Assembly: GCA_963817015.1 (NCBI GenBank)
Contig: CAWFMV010000008.1
Span: 310,001 to 374,000 of the forward strand
Source of the DNA: VAZQ01 sp963817015
GTDB lineage: Bacteria > Pseudomonadota > Alphaproteobacteria > Rhizobiales > Xanthobacteraceae
Length of the DNA stretch: 64,000 nt
Reading direction: 5' to 3'
In this document: positions 19,104 to 27,391 of the stretch, piece after piece
How positions within the stretch are numbered: position 1 is the first letter of the stretch
Layout of the letters: each line of letters starts with the position of its first letter
The notes under the pieces: model-generated
What the model was told of the DNA's origin: nothing
Database searches by the model: none
What the model saw: the letters and a program-made list of their open reading frames with translations, nothing else
Translations under genes and position numbers: made by a program

Positions 19104-19268
19104 GTCATGTCCCAAAGGTCATCGCTTGGCGCATCGCAATCGGTCGGGCTAAACTCAGGCGCGGCATGATGGCGAAGTAAGACTGACAATGAAAGCCTTG
19201 CTCACAACGGTATTGTCTGCTGCCGCGGTGCCATCGACAGTAAAAAGGAGCGGCTGACGCCACAAGCA

Positions 19269-20078
19269 ATGACCGACGCCTCTGCCACTCCCGCGCTGGT
19301 CCTGCGCGAGACAACCAACGCAATCGCGATCCTGACACTGAACCGGCCGGACGCGCGCAACAGCCTGTCGGCCGCGATGATCGTGGCGCTCGGCGAGGCG
19401 TTTGACGCGATCGGGCGCGATCGCGCGATCCGCACCGTGGTGCTGGCGGCAAACGGCCCGGCCTTCTCGGCGGGACATGACTTGAAGGAGCTCGCAGGGC
19501 GGCGCTCCGATCCCGACCACGGCCGCGCCTTCTTCACGCAGGTGATGACGGCATGCAGCGAGGTCATGCAGCAGATCGTGCGCCTGCCGCAGCCCGTCAT
19601 TGCTGCAGTGCACGCAACCGCGACCGCGGCGGGCTGTCAGCTCGTTGCGAGCTGCGACCTCGCGGTGGCCTCCACGGCTGCGCGCTTTGCGACGCCGGGC
19701 GTGAACATCGGCCTGTTCTGCTCGACCCCGATGGTGGCGCTCTCGCGCAACGTTTCGCGCAAGCATGCGATGGAGATGCTGCTCACCGGCGATCTCATTT
19801 CGGCCGAGGATGCGGCCCGCATCGGGCTCGTCAATCGGATCGTGGCGGCCGGCAGCGAGCGCGAAGAAGCGCTGGCGCTTGCACGCAAGATCGCCGAAAA
19901 GTCGAGCCATGTCGTGAAAATCGGCAAGGAGGCCTTTTACCGCCAGGCAGAGTTGGACCTTGCCGCGGCGTACGCCTATGCCTCCAACGTCATGGTTGAG
20001 AACATGCTGGCGCGCGATGCCGAGGAAGGGATCGCAGCATTTGTGGAGAAGCGGCCTCCCACATGGGAGGACCGGTGA
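19269..20078 (+). CDS. Enoyl-CoA hydratase/isomerase family protein (ECHDC3-like)
   Basis: This 269-residue crotonase-fold protein has the oxyanion-hole segments FSAGHDLKEL and HATATAAGCQLVASCDLAVAS. At the position of the second catalytic glutamate it reads NIGLFCSTPMVALSR, the pattern of the ECHDC3-like branch. Canonical hydratase activity is therefore uncertain. It probably handles acyl-CoA in fatty-acid or side metabolism. The start ATG is not preceded by a close ribosome-binding site (GGAG is 20 bases away). Confidence 0.85.
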   Translation: MTDASATPALVLRETTNAIAILTLNRPDARNSLSAAMIVALGEAFDAIGRDRAIRTVVLAANGPAFSAGHDLKELAGRRSDPDHGRAFFTQVMTACSEVMQQIVRLPQPVIAAVHATATAAGCQLVASCDLAVASTAARFATPGVNIGLFCSTPMVALSRNVSRKHAMEMLLTGDLISAEDAARIGLVNRIVAAGSEREEALALARKIAEKSSHVVKIGKEAFYRQAELDLAAAYAYASNVMVENMLARDAEEGIAAFVEKRPPTWEDR

Positions 20079-20179
20079 ATTCGCGCGCGGGAGCAGCCAC
20101 GCTGTGTTCGAATCACGCTAAAGTGAGTGGCTTCCTCTCAAACCTGCTGGCCGCAGGACGCGGCCGTAACCGGAGCAGA

Positions 20180-20407
20180 ATGATGCAGAAATTGATCGCG
20201 CTGGGGTTCGTGTTGGCTGGGATCGCTTTCGCTGCCCCTGCCCCCGGTCAGAGCTACACCGACGAAGAGCGCCAGGCGTGCGAGTCCGACGCCTTCAAGC
20301 TTTGTGGTCAAGCCATCCCGGACCAGGAACGGGTCAAGGCCTGCCTGATCGCCAACATGTCGAAACTGACCCCGGCCTGCCGCCGCATGTTCCAGCGCGG
20401 CCGCTGA
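20180..20407 (+). CDS. Small secreted four-cysteine protein
   Basis: The 75 residues begin MMQKLIALGFVLAGIAFAAP, a signal peptide. The mature part YTDEERQACESDAFKLCGQ then AIPDQERVKACLIANMSKL carries four cysteines in a C-x(6)-C-x(13)-C-x(10)-C arrangement, suggesting two disulfides in the periplasm. This type of Cys-rich repeat protein is common in Bradyrhizobium relatives. The role is unknown. Confidence 0.7.
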   Translation: MMQKLIALGFVLAGIAFAAPAPGQSYTDEERQACESDAFKLCGQAIPDQERVKACLIANMSKLTPACRRMFQRGR

Positions 20408-20503
20408 GCGGAAAAAGATTTTGGGGGAGAAGTGTTGGGGGACCTGACCTTCCCGCACTGCAAACAATGACTATATTCGGATGATCCTGCTGGACGCATC
20501 CGA

Positions 20504-21094
20504 ATGATGAATCATGACGCCTATCCCGACGCCTATATCCGCGGGATTCTCAACACAGTGAAAACGATCGCGATGGTCGGTTTGTCCCCCAAGGACAACC
20601 GACCTAGCTATTTTGCATTCAAGTATCTGCTTGAGCGCGGCTACCGCATGATCCCGGTCAATCCCGGGCAGGCCGGCAAAGAAATTCTGGGCCAGAAGGT
20701 CTACGCCAAGCTCGCCGACATCCCCGAGCCGGTCGACATGGTCGACATCTTCCGCGCCCCACAATATGCGACCGGGGTGGTCAAGGAGGCGCTTGCGCTC
20801 AAGCCGCGGCCACAGGTGATCTGGATGCAGCTCGGCGTGCGCAATGACGAGGCGGCCAGGCTTGCCGAGGAGGCCGGCCTCAAGGTGGTGATGAACCGCT
20901 GCCCGAAGATCGAATATGGGCGGCTGTCATCGGAGATCGCCTGGATGGGCGTGAATACCCGCACGCTCTCCTCCAAGAAGGCGCAGCTCTCCGGCCGCGG
21001 CATCCAGCGCATGTCGCTTAACCGGACCACGCTTGCTGGCGCCGCAACCGAGGCGGCGACCCGCGCCGAGGCCAGCGAAAAAGACAGGCCGTAG
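20504..21094 (+). CDS. CoA-binding (YccU-like) protein
   Basis: There are 196 residues. The Rossmann-like CoA-binding domain spans residues 10-140, with TIAMVGLSPKDNRPSYFAFKY, a phosphate-binding loop, and IPVNPGQAGKEILGQKVYA. The segment VIWMQLGVRNDEAARLAEEAGL is typical. The C-terminal 50 residues are Ala/Thr/Arg-rich and probably disordered. The function of the family is not settled. Several nearby ATGs (20507, 20513) could also start it. Copy 2 of the 167-bp repeat follows. Confidence 0.85.
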   Translation: MMNHDAYPDAYIRGILNTVKTIAMVGLSPKDNRPSYFAFKYLLERGYRMIPVNPGQAGKEILGQKVYAKLADIPEPVDMVDIFRAPQYATGVVKEALALKPRPQVIWMQLGVRNDEAARLAEEAGLKVVMNRCPKIEYGRLSSEIAWMGVNTRTLSSKKAQLSGRGIQRMSLNRTTLAGAATEAATRAEASEKDRP

Positions 21095-21171
21095 CGGCCT
21101 GAACACTCTGCGCCGCGTCAATCGATCGGTGGACGCGCGCGCCTGCCCGCAGCCTGCATGCCTTGACGCGC

Positions 21172-21338
21172 CTAGTGCCCCGTTTTCGAAGTTCGTGGTA
21201 CGTCTCAGCACACTCTGACACGAACTTCGGAAACAAAGGGGCACTAGCAACTCCATAATTCTAGTGCCGCTTTTCGATTTGAAGTTCCTGACCGAGTTTG
21301 CTGTAGGTGGTGTAGGAACTTCAAATCGGCGGCACTAG
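21172..21338. repeat. 167-bp double-hairpin repeat, copy 2
   Basis: This has the same architecture and exact length as 4317-4483. CTAGTGCC starts the first palindrome (GAAGTTCGTG paired with CACGAACTTC). The second is GATTTGAAGTTCCTGA with TAGGAACTTCAAATC. It closes with GGCACTAG. It lies between the CoA-binding gene and the methionine-biosynthesis gene. Confidence 0.9.
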
Positions 21339-21412
21339 CCCGTCCGATAAACCCGGGCATCCCGCGGACCAACGCCCCGGTCCCGGCTTTCTTAAGGAAT
21401 TGAGGACCGGCC

Positions 21413-22696
21413 ATGACCGACCGTATCCCAGGCTTTTCAACGCTGGCAATTCACGCGGGCGCACAGCCCGACCCGACAACCGGGGCGCGCGCCACGCCGA
21501 TCTATCAGACGACCTCGTTCGTGTTCGAGGACGTCGATCACGCGGCCTCGCTGTTCGGCCTGCAGACCTTCGGCAACATCTATTCGCGCATCGGCAACCC
21601 GACCAACGCCGTGCTGGAGGAGCGCGTGGCCGCGCTCGAGGGTGGCACCGCCGGCCTTGCGACCGCGTCGGGACACGGGGCGCAGATAATCGTGTTTCAT
21701 TGCCTAATGCAGCCGGGCGACGAGTTCGTCGCCTCCAAAAAGCTCTACGGCGGCTCGATCAACCAGTTCAACCACGCCTTCAAGAACTTCGGCTGGAACG
21801 TGGTGTGGGCCGAGCCCGACGATATCTCGACCTTCGAACGCGCGGTCACGCCCAAGACCAAGGCGATCTTCATCGAATCGATCGCCAATCCGGGTGGCGT
21901 CGTCACCGACATCGAGGCTATCGGCAAGATCGCTAAGGCGGCCGGCGTGCCGCTGATCGTCGACAACACACTGGCGACGCCCTACCTGTGCCGGCCGATC
22001 GAATACGGCGCCGACATCGTGGTGCACTCGCTCACCAAGTTTCTCGGCGGTCACGGCAACTCGATCGGCGGCATGATCGTGGACGCCGGCACCTTCAACT
22101 GGTCGCGCGAGGGACGCTACCCGATGCTTTCGCAGCCACGGCCGGAATATCACGGCATCGTGCTGCATGAAACCTTCGGCAACTTCGCGTTCGCGATCGC
22201 CTGCCGGGTGCTGGCGCTACGCGACATCGGAGCGTGCCTGTCGCCGTTCAATGCCTTCCTCATCCTCACCGGCATCGAGACGCTGCCGCTGCGCATGCAG
22301 CGCGCCTGCGACAACGCGATGACGGTCGCGCAGTGGCTGTCCAAACATCCGAAGGTCGCGTGGGTCAGCTATCCGGGCCTGCTTGGCGACCGCTATCACG
22401 CGCTCGCCAAGAGATATGTGCCGAAGGGCGCCGGCTCGGTCTTCACCTTCGGGCTCAAGGGGGGCTACGAGGCCGGCGTGAAGCTCGTCTCAGGCGTGAA
22501 GCTGTTCTCGCATCTCGCCAATATCGGTGACACCCGCTCGCTGATCATTCATCCGGCCTCGACCACGCACCGCCAGCTCACTGATGAGCAGAAGATCGTG
22601 GCCGGCGCCGGACCCGACGTGGTGCGCCTGTCGATCGGCATCGAGGACAAGGACGACATCATCGCCGACCTCGAGCAGGGCTTGGCGGCGCAGTAG
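21413..22696 (+). CDS. O-acetylhomoserine/O-succinylhomoserine sulfhydrylase
   Basis: This is a PLP enzyme that forms homocysteine or methionine precursors from activated homoserine and sulfide. The 427 residues belong to the Cys/Met metabolism family. FSTLAIHAGAQPDPTTGARA is at the start, the PLP contact is ASGHGAQII, and the Schiff-base lysine is in HSLTKFLGGHGN. The C-terminal segment LIIHPASTTHRQLTDEQ is typical of the MetY/MetZ branch. GAGGA precedes the ATG. No SAM riboswitch is recognisable in the 74 bases between the 167-bp repeat and the start. Confidence 0.92.
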   Translation: MTDRIPGFSTLAIHAGAQPDPTTGARATPIYQTTSFVFEDVDHAASLFGLQTFGNIYSRIGNPTNAVLEERVAALEGGTAGLATASGHGAQIIVFHCLMQPGDEFVASKKLYGGSINQFNHAFKNFGWNVVWAEPDDISTFERAVTPKTKAIFIESIANPGGVVTDIEAIGKIAKAAGVPLIVDNTLATPYLCRPIEYGADIVVHSLTKFLGGHGNSIGGMIVDAGTFNWSREGRYPMLSQPRPEYHGIVLHETFGNFAFAIACRVLALRDIGACLSPFNAFLILTGIETLPLRMQRACDNAMTVAQWLSKHPKVAWVSYPGLLGDRYHALAKRYVPKGAGSVFTFGLKGGYEAGVKLVSGVKLFSHLANIGDTRSLIIHPASTTHRQLTDEQKIVAGAGPDVVRLSIGIEDKDDIIADLEQGLAAQ

Positions 22697-22803
22697 GCAG
22701 GTACTGCTCCGGCGCCGCCACATTTTCGAGGGGCATTGAACCGGCCAACGCGCTCGGCACACCAATGATCGGGTGTGATGCCGACCTGACGGAGGCCATC
22801 GCC

Positions 22804-23370
22804 ATGCTGCGCCGGACGACGCTCCTCTTCACCCTCACCGCGATCGCTACAAGCGCGAGTGCGCTGGTGCCCAGCGCGGCGACGGCACAATCCGACGATC
22901 CCTTTGCTGGCCACATTGTTCGCGTGGTCTATCGGTGGGACAACAATTCCAGCTGGGGCTTCATGGTCTACACCGACAACAACGGGCAACGCTGTTTCCG
23001 CTTCGGCAATCCGGGCTTCCGGCCAAAGATCAGCGACATCACAGGCGTCGACCACAAGGTTTGCTTCAAACCCGGGCAGACCTCGCTCGAGCGCTCGCCG
23101 GTCACGACGAGCGTCACCGGAGTCGCCGGACAGAAGGGCCAGACGACGATCGAGAGCTATTACGGCGGCTCCGCCCAGCAGACCGGAGACACCCTCGACA
23201 CCACATTCCAGCCCTGCACGCGCCTGCGCGGAGAGCCGGAATTCCGCTGTGTGGAGCCGACCCGCTATACGGTCAGGTTGCAGGGTGCAAACTGCGAAGT
23301 CGACGTCAAAGACAACCGCGGAAATTGGAAGCTCGTCTCCAAGACCTGCGAGTACTACCCCGCGATGTGA
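22804..23370 (+). CDS. Secreted protein of unknown function
   Basis: The 188 residues start MLRRTTLLFTLTAIATSASA, a signal peptide cleaved near ATAQ. The mature part is beta-rich with Cys residues in QRCFRF, KVCFKPG, PCTRLRG, FRCVEPT, NCEVDV and KTCEYYP, which may form disulfides. I do not recognise a family. It is convergent with ctaA, with only 11 bases between stops. Confidence 0.6.
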   Translation: MLRRTTLLFTLTAIATSASALVPSAATAQSDDPFAGHIVRVVYRWDNNSSWGFMVYTDNNGQRCFRFGNPGFRPKISDITGVDHKVCFKPGQTSLERSPVTTSVTGVAGQKGQTTIESYYGGSAQQTGDTLDTTFQPCTRLRGEPEFRCVEPTRYTVRLQGANCEVDVKDNRGNWKLVSKTCEYYPAM

Positions 23371-23381
23371 GCAGCGTCCGT

Positions 23382-24452
23382 TCACGCGGCGTCGGCGATC
23401 GGCCTTTCAACCAGTTGCGCACTGCGCCTCGGCATCAGCCGCTCCGCATGCATCACGGCAATCGCCAGCACCACGACCGCCATGCCCTGATGAGCAAGCG
23501 CAAGACCGATCGGAACTTGATAGAGCAGCGTCGCGATCCCGAGCGCGGCCTGGATCGTCACCGCGACCGCCAGGGCAAACGCGAACGCTCTCCTCCCCAC
23601 GCGCGCTGCATCGGCGGCGTGCAGCAGCACTGCGATAAACAGGAGATACGCGATGCCACGGTGGATGAACTGCACCGTGAGCGGGTTCTCGAACAGATTG
23701 CGCCACCACGGCTCGTTGAAGAACAGGCTCGCTGCCGTCGGCACCACATGGCCATCGATCAGCGGCCAGGTGTTGTAGAGAAGGCCCGCGCGCAGGCCCG
23801 CGACGAGTGCACCCCAGTAGATCTGGCACAACACCAGAGCGAGTAGAACGATCGCGGTCGCGCGCAGCCGCATCGGAGCATTGGTCAGTGGCTGCGGCCG
23901 CAAGCGTTGGATCGTCCAGACGATCAGCGCAAAGATCGCGCAGGCGAGCGTCAGATGGAACGCCAGCCGATAGGGCGACACGTTGACGCGCTCGGCCAAG
24001 CCTGAGGCCACCATCCACCAGCCGACCGCGCCCTGCAATGCGCCGAGACCGAAGATGGCCCACAGCCATCCGCGCAAGGCAGGATCGACTGCGCCGCGCC
24101 AGAGGAACCACAGAAACGGCAGCAGGAACGCCGCACCGATGAGGCGGCCGAGCAGGCGGTGCGCCCATTCCCACCAGTAGATCAGCTTGAACTCGTCGAG
24201 CGTCATCCCGCGGTTCACCTGCTGATACTGCGGGATGGTCTTGTACTTCGCGAACTCGGACTGCCAGGCGCTATCGCTCAAGGGCGGCACCGTACCTGTC
24301 AGTGGCTTCCATTCGACGATCGAGAGCCCGGACTCCGTGAGCCTGGTTGCACCACCGACCAGGACCATCGCGAAGATCAGCCCGGCGACCGCAAGCAGCC
24401 ATAACCGCAGCGCGCGGCCGGACGACGAGGAGTATGAGATCGTGCGAGGCAT
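23382..24452 (-). CDS. ctaA: Haem A synthase (COX15/CtaA)
   Basis: This inner-membrane enzyme converts haem O to haem A for cytochrome aa3 oxidase. The 356 residues have eight membrane helices. The conserved region VVGGATRLTESGLSIVEWKP is near the N-terminus. The haem ligand histidines lie in WWEWAHRLLGRLIG, LAFHLTLAC, VQFIHRGIAYLL and ALAHQGMAVVV. The start MPRTISYSSS at 24452 is chosen over a frame extension to 24533. The DUF2842 gene is divergent from it. Confidence 0.93.
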   Translation of the reverse strand: MPRTISYSSSSGRALRLWLLAVAGLIFAMVLVGGATRLTESGLSIVEWKPLTGTVPPLSDSAWQSEFAKYKTIPQYQQVNRGMTLDEFKLIYWWEWAHRLLGRLIGAAFLLPFLWFLWRGAVDPALRGWLWAIFGLGALQGAVGWWMVASGLAERVNVSPYRLAFHLTLACAIFALIVWTIQRLRPQPLTNAPMRLRATAIVLLALVLCQIYWGALVAGLRAGLLYNTWPLIDGHVVPTAASLFFNEPWWRNLFENPLTVQFIHRGIAYLLFIAVLLHAADAARVGRRAFAFALAVAVTIQAALGIATLLYQVPIGLALAHQGMAVVVLAIAVMHAERLMPRRSAQLVERPIADAA

Positions 24453-24543
24453 GGCAGATCGAATTGGCGGATCGCTTGCGGGTGCGCTGAGGACCTTATA
24501 GGTAGGCAGTTGCCCGCTCGCAATTGTCCTCAATCAAGCGCCA

Positions 24544-24762
24544 ATGCCCATCCGTCTCCGCAAGCTCATCGGTGGCATCGTGCTCATCGCCCTGGTCGTG
24601 GGCTGGGCCCTCCTCGCCATGGCGCTGGCACAGCTGCCCGTGATCAAGGCGAACGCCGTCGTCGAGGCGATCTATTATGTGCTGGCGGGCCTTGGCTGGG
24701 TGCTCCTGGCCATGCCGCTCATCAAATGGATGGTGCTCGACAAGCGCGAAGATCCCAAATAG
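24544..24762 (+). CDS. DUF2842 small membrane protein
   Basis: The 72 residues start MPIRLRKLIGGIVLIAL and have two hydrophobic helices (about residues 8-28 and 42-62), with KWMVLDKRED at the end. The sequence matches the alphaproteobacterial DUF2842 family, commonly found beside the cytochrome-oxidase assembly gene ctaA, as here. The function is unknown; a link to oxidase assembly is suggested only by context. Confidence 0.8.
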   Translation: MPIRLRKLIGGIVLIALVVGWALLAMALAQLPVIKANAVVEAIYYVLAGLGWVLLAMPLIKWMVLDKREDPK

Positions 24763-24828
24763 CGCGCTCGTCAAGCTGGTCGCTTGCAGCTGGGTGGCAG
24801 CGCCTGTTGCCCAGGCGCTGCGTCGCAA

Positions 24829-25926
24829 TCACGGCAGTGATCGTACCGCATGCAGCACCGCCTGCAGTGTCGGCAGGTCCGCACCTGGCGGAACCCGTAT
24901 GGTCGCCGCACCCATGACGATCTCGATCATGGGTGTGGTCCCTCCTGCGGGGGGCGGATCGTCCCTGCCGATCGACCTCCCGGCTGCTGGTGTTGAATTG
25001 GCAGTCGGCGCGGTCATGACGCTCGCTACAATCGGAGCCGGTGTTCGTCGCATGCTATCGTCGTCCCGTCCCGCCTGCCGCGGCTCGTTTGCGTTCGTCA
25101 ATCGATCCAGTTCGGCGACGAGCTTCGGCTTCGGCAACAACTCCGACTCGAGCCCCACCTTGGCGAAATGCCAGCGAGGAGACACGGACCGTTCGGCCAG
25201 CGCGGCCATATGTCGGAACACCACGTCGCTGATCTGTCGCTCTGGACCCAGTAGCTCGATCCTGGGGTTTCTTTGAAAGCCGATGCTGCGTCGATGCCAC
25301 TGCGCAGCCGAGAGACCATCGCTCGACAGCCGGAGCACTTTGATCACTCCCTTGCTCGCCAGATCCGGCTGCGCGATCGAGACAAAAGGCCTCTGCTGAA
25401 GCTTCATCGCCACTTTGATCGGATTAGGCGATTGCGGCGTGACCGCCAGAAGGAACCCCTCCCTCCCGCGTGCATCTTTGATCTTCAAACCGAATTCCCG
25501 GATGACCTTCTCTTTCAGCTCCGCCGAGGTCCCCAGCTTAAATCCCACGAACAGCTCACCGGTCGGGACAAAAATACCGCGTCCCTCGGAGAGCTCGAAA
25601 ACATGCGTACCAACCAGAACAAATTCGTCACGCCTTATTTGGTCGAGCGCCTGATCGGCGTCGAGCTCATCGTCGCAAATTGATACCAGTCGAAATCCCC
25701 CCAGTACCCCTTCTGATTTCCAGCTGCTCTCAGGCAAAGTCCGTCGGACGGCTGCTTGGGCATCATCTGTCTTGTTTTGCCGGAGCTTCACGCCGATCAA
25801 TTGCTTGCTTTGCGCAAGCGTAATGGACTGGTTGCCGTATTTGAGTGCGAACGCATTCATGCTTACTGCCTCACGCTTGTCGAACGGTTGCACGGAAAAT
25901 TGTGGCGGCATTCTCCTTTTCGTCAC
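24829..25926 (-). CDS. Chimeric protein: subtilisin-prodomain-like N-terminus, IS66 TnpA-like tail
   Basis: There are 365 residues. Residues 1-220 resemble the N-terminal prodomain of S8 serine peptidases (segments PTGELFVGFKLGTSAELKEK, TPQSPNPIKVAMKLQQRPF, AQPDLA, AQWHRR). No Asp-His-Ser catalytic domain follows. The last 35 residues, MIEIVMGAATIRVPPGADL and then PTLQAVLHAVR, look like the C-terminus of the IS66 accessory protein TnpA. A low-complexity Thr/Ala/Pro linker joins them. The gene could be a product of IS66 insertion and deletion. Alternative starts are MPPQFSVQ and MNAFALKYG. The family calls are from memory of motifs. Confidence 0.5.
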   Translation of the reverse strand: MTKRRMPPQFSVQPFDKREAVSMNAFALKYGNQSITLAQSKQLIGVKLRQNKTDDAQAAVRRTLPESSWKSEGVLGGFRLVSICDDELDADQALDQIRRDEFVLVGTHVFELSEGRGIFVPTGELFVGFKLGTSAELKEKVIREFGLKIKDARGREGFLLAVTPQSPNPIKVAMKLQQRPFVSIAQPDLASKGVIKVLRLSSDGLSAAQWHRRSIGFQRNPRIELLGPERQISDVVFRHMAALAERSVSPRWHFAKVGLESELLPKPKLVAELDRLTNANEPRQAGRDDDSMRRTPAPIVASVMTAPTANSTPAAGRSIGRDDPPPAGGTTPMIEIVMGAATIRVPPGADLPTLQAVLHAVRSLP

Positions 25927-26291
25927 TGTAAATTGAGCGGTATTACAGCTTGAGCTTCAGCGTGACCTAACGCTCATACGGCCACGAGATACCGCTGAAC
26001 GAATCAGCAGTGTGAATCTTTTGAGTTTGAAATCTGGCCAAACAATGCAAAGCCCCCCAGGCCTTAACAACTATAGCGCGACAACAGGTGCGCGGCAACT
26101 TCCCTATGGTGCAATTGCCCGTGATGCCAATTCAACTTCAATGCTATGTTCGAGAATTCTTCGTTGTTGTGTTGCGCGTGGATATAAAAAAATGAAATGT
26201 TCGATCCATAACTCTCCATCGCGCGCGCGGCATCGTCAGCGCGGTGATGAACTCATGAATAGCCCATCCGATCCAATCACTTGCTCATGCG
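25927..26291. other. Gene-free stretch before the polysaccharide cluster
   Basis: These 365 bases are more AT-rich than the flanks. No reading frame with a protein-like sequence is present. The stretch may be residue of the IS66-related rearrangement next to it. No repeat or hairpin stands out. Confidence 0.5.
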
Positions 26292-27362
26292 CTACGCAGC
26301 GTCCACGCGACGAAAGCCATTCCACATTGCGGTAGCAGCGCCCGACAATAAGACCCGCACGTATCGTAATTGCTGATGCTCACCGTTGAGCGAGATCCGT
26401 GGTAATGCCATCAGACAATCGCAGTGTGTCCCAAAAAGCACGCCCGGCCGCGTTGTTACGGCTGTCTTAAAACTGAGCTCATTTGCGATACGGAACTCGC
26501 GCGCGGACGCCGAGGTGCGGTCGCCCACCGGATAGGAGAGATGTGTCGGGCGGAAACCGAGCGCGGACTCTATTGCCGTGCGGCTCATATCCATTTCGGT
26601 GCGTGCCAGCTCTTCGGAAACTTTCGCGAGCATCACATGATTGACGGTGTGAGCGCCGATCGTCACCAGCGGATCAGTCGCCAACGTGGCAAGCTCGTCC
26701 CAACGCATGCACAGCTCGTTGCAGAACGCCGCAATGTCCACCTGATAGCGGGCCGCGAGATCGCGCACGGCGGAGCGTAGCTCGGCTTCGCTCGTCAGGC
26801 TGCGCAGCCACACATAAAGCCTGTCGAACGCATCGCGCTTTTCCGCCACGCTGGCACAGGAAAGCGTCTCCTGCTGCCCGCCAACATTTTGCCCGCCAAG
26901 ACACACATCGATCGCGTCATTGCGAGCCACAACCGCTTCAAGCACCAGCCACCACAACTCCCCGGCCCGATCGGGAAAGCTCGTCGGGATATAAACCGTG
27001 AAGGGCGCCTGATGCCGTCGCAGGATCGGATAGGCCCATTGCAGCGTGTCGCGATAGCCGTCATCGATCGTGATGCAGACAAAACGGCGCCGGAAGTCGC
27101 CCTCGACCAAACGGCGGTGCATCTCGTCAAGGCTGACGAGATCGAGCTCGCTGCGGCGCAGCTCGACCAGCACCTCATCGAGGAACTGCGGCGTGATCTC
27201 GAGCAGCCGGTTTGGCTGAAACTGCTCGGGCCGCGCCGGCCGCACATGATGCAGCGTCAGGATCGCGCCGACGCCGGCCACGAACGGCCGCATCATCTGA
27301 TAGGCGCCGCTGAAATAAAGCGTCTCGAGCCCGGCGCGAATAATCGTCTGCTTCATCGCCAT
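26292..27362 (-). CDS. Polysaccharide deacetylase (NodB-like)
   Basis: The 356 residues carry a carbohydrate esterase 4 domain. Motif 1 is CITIDDGYRDTLQ (two catalytic/metal aspartates). Motif 2 is IGAHTVNHVML (H-x3-H metal ligands). The later LSYPVGDRTSAS corresponds to motif 3. An insertion of about 90 residues separates motifs 1 and 2. It probably removes N- or O-acetyl groups from an exopolysaccharide intermediate. It lies just downstream of the gumC-like gene on the same strand. The start could also be 27356. Confidence 0.85.
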   Translation of the reverse strand: MAMKQTIIRAGLETLYFSGAYQMMRPFVAGVGAILTLHHVRPARPEQFQPNRLLEITPQFLDEVLVELRRSELDLVSLDEMHRRLVEGDFRRRFVCITIDDGYRDTLQWAYPILRRHQAPFTVYIPTSFPDRAGELWWLVLEAVVARNDAIDVCLGGQNVGGQQETLSCASVAEKRDAFDRLYVWLRSLTSEAELRSAVRDLAARYQVDIAAFCNELCMRWDELATLATDPLVTIGAHTVNHVMLAKVSEELARTEMDMSRTAIESALGFRPTHLSYPVGDRTSASAREFRIANELSFKTAVTTRPGVLFGTHCDCLMALPRISLNGEHQQLRYVRVLLSGAATAMWNGFRRVDAA

Positions 27363-27391
27363 TTCTTCGTTGCCATCTTGGCTCGCTCCGC

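Noticed and set aside
21339..21412. SAM riboswitch before the homocysteine-forming enzyme
   Set aside because: The 74 bases between the repeat and the ATG lack the SAM-II core pattern, and the space is short.
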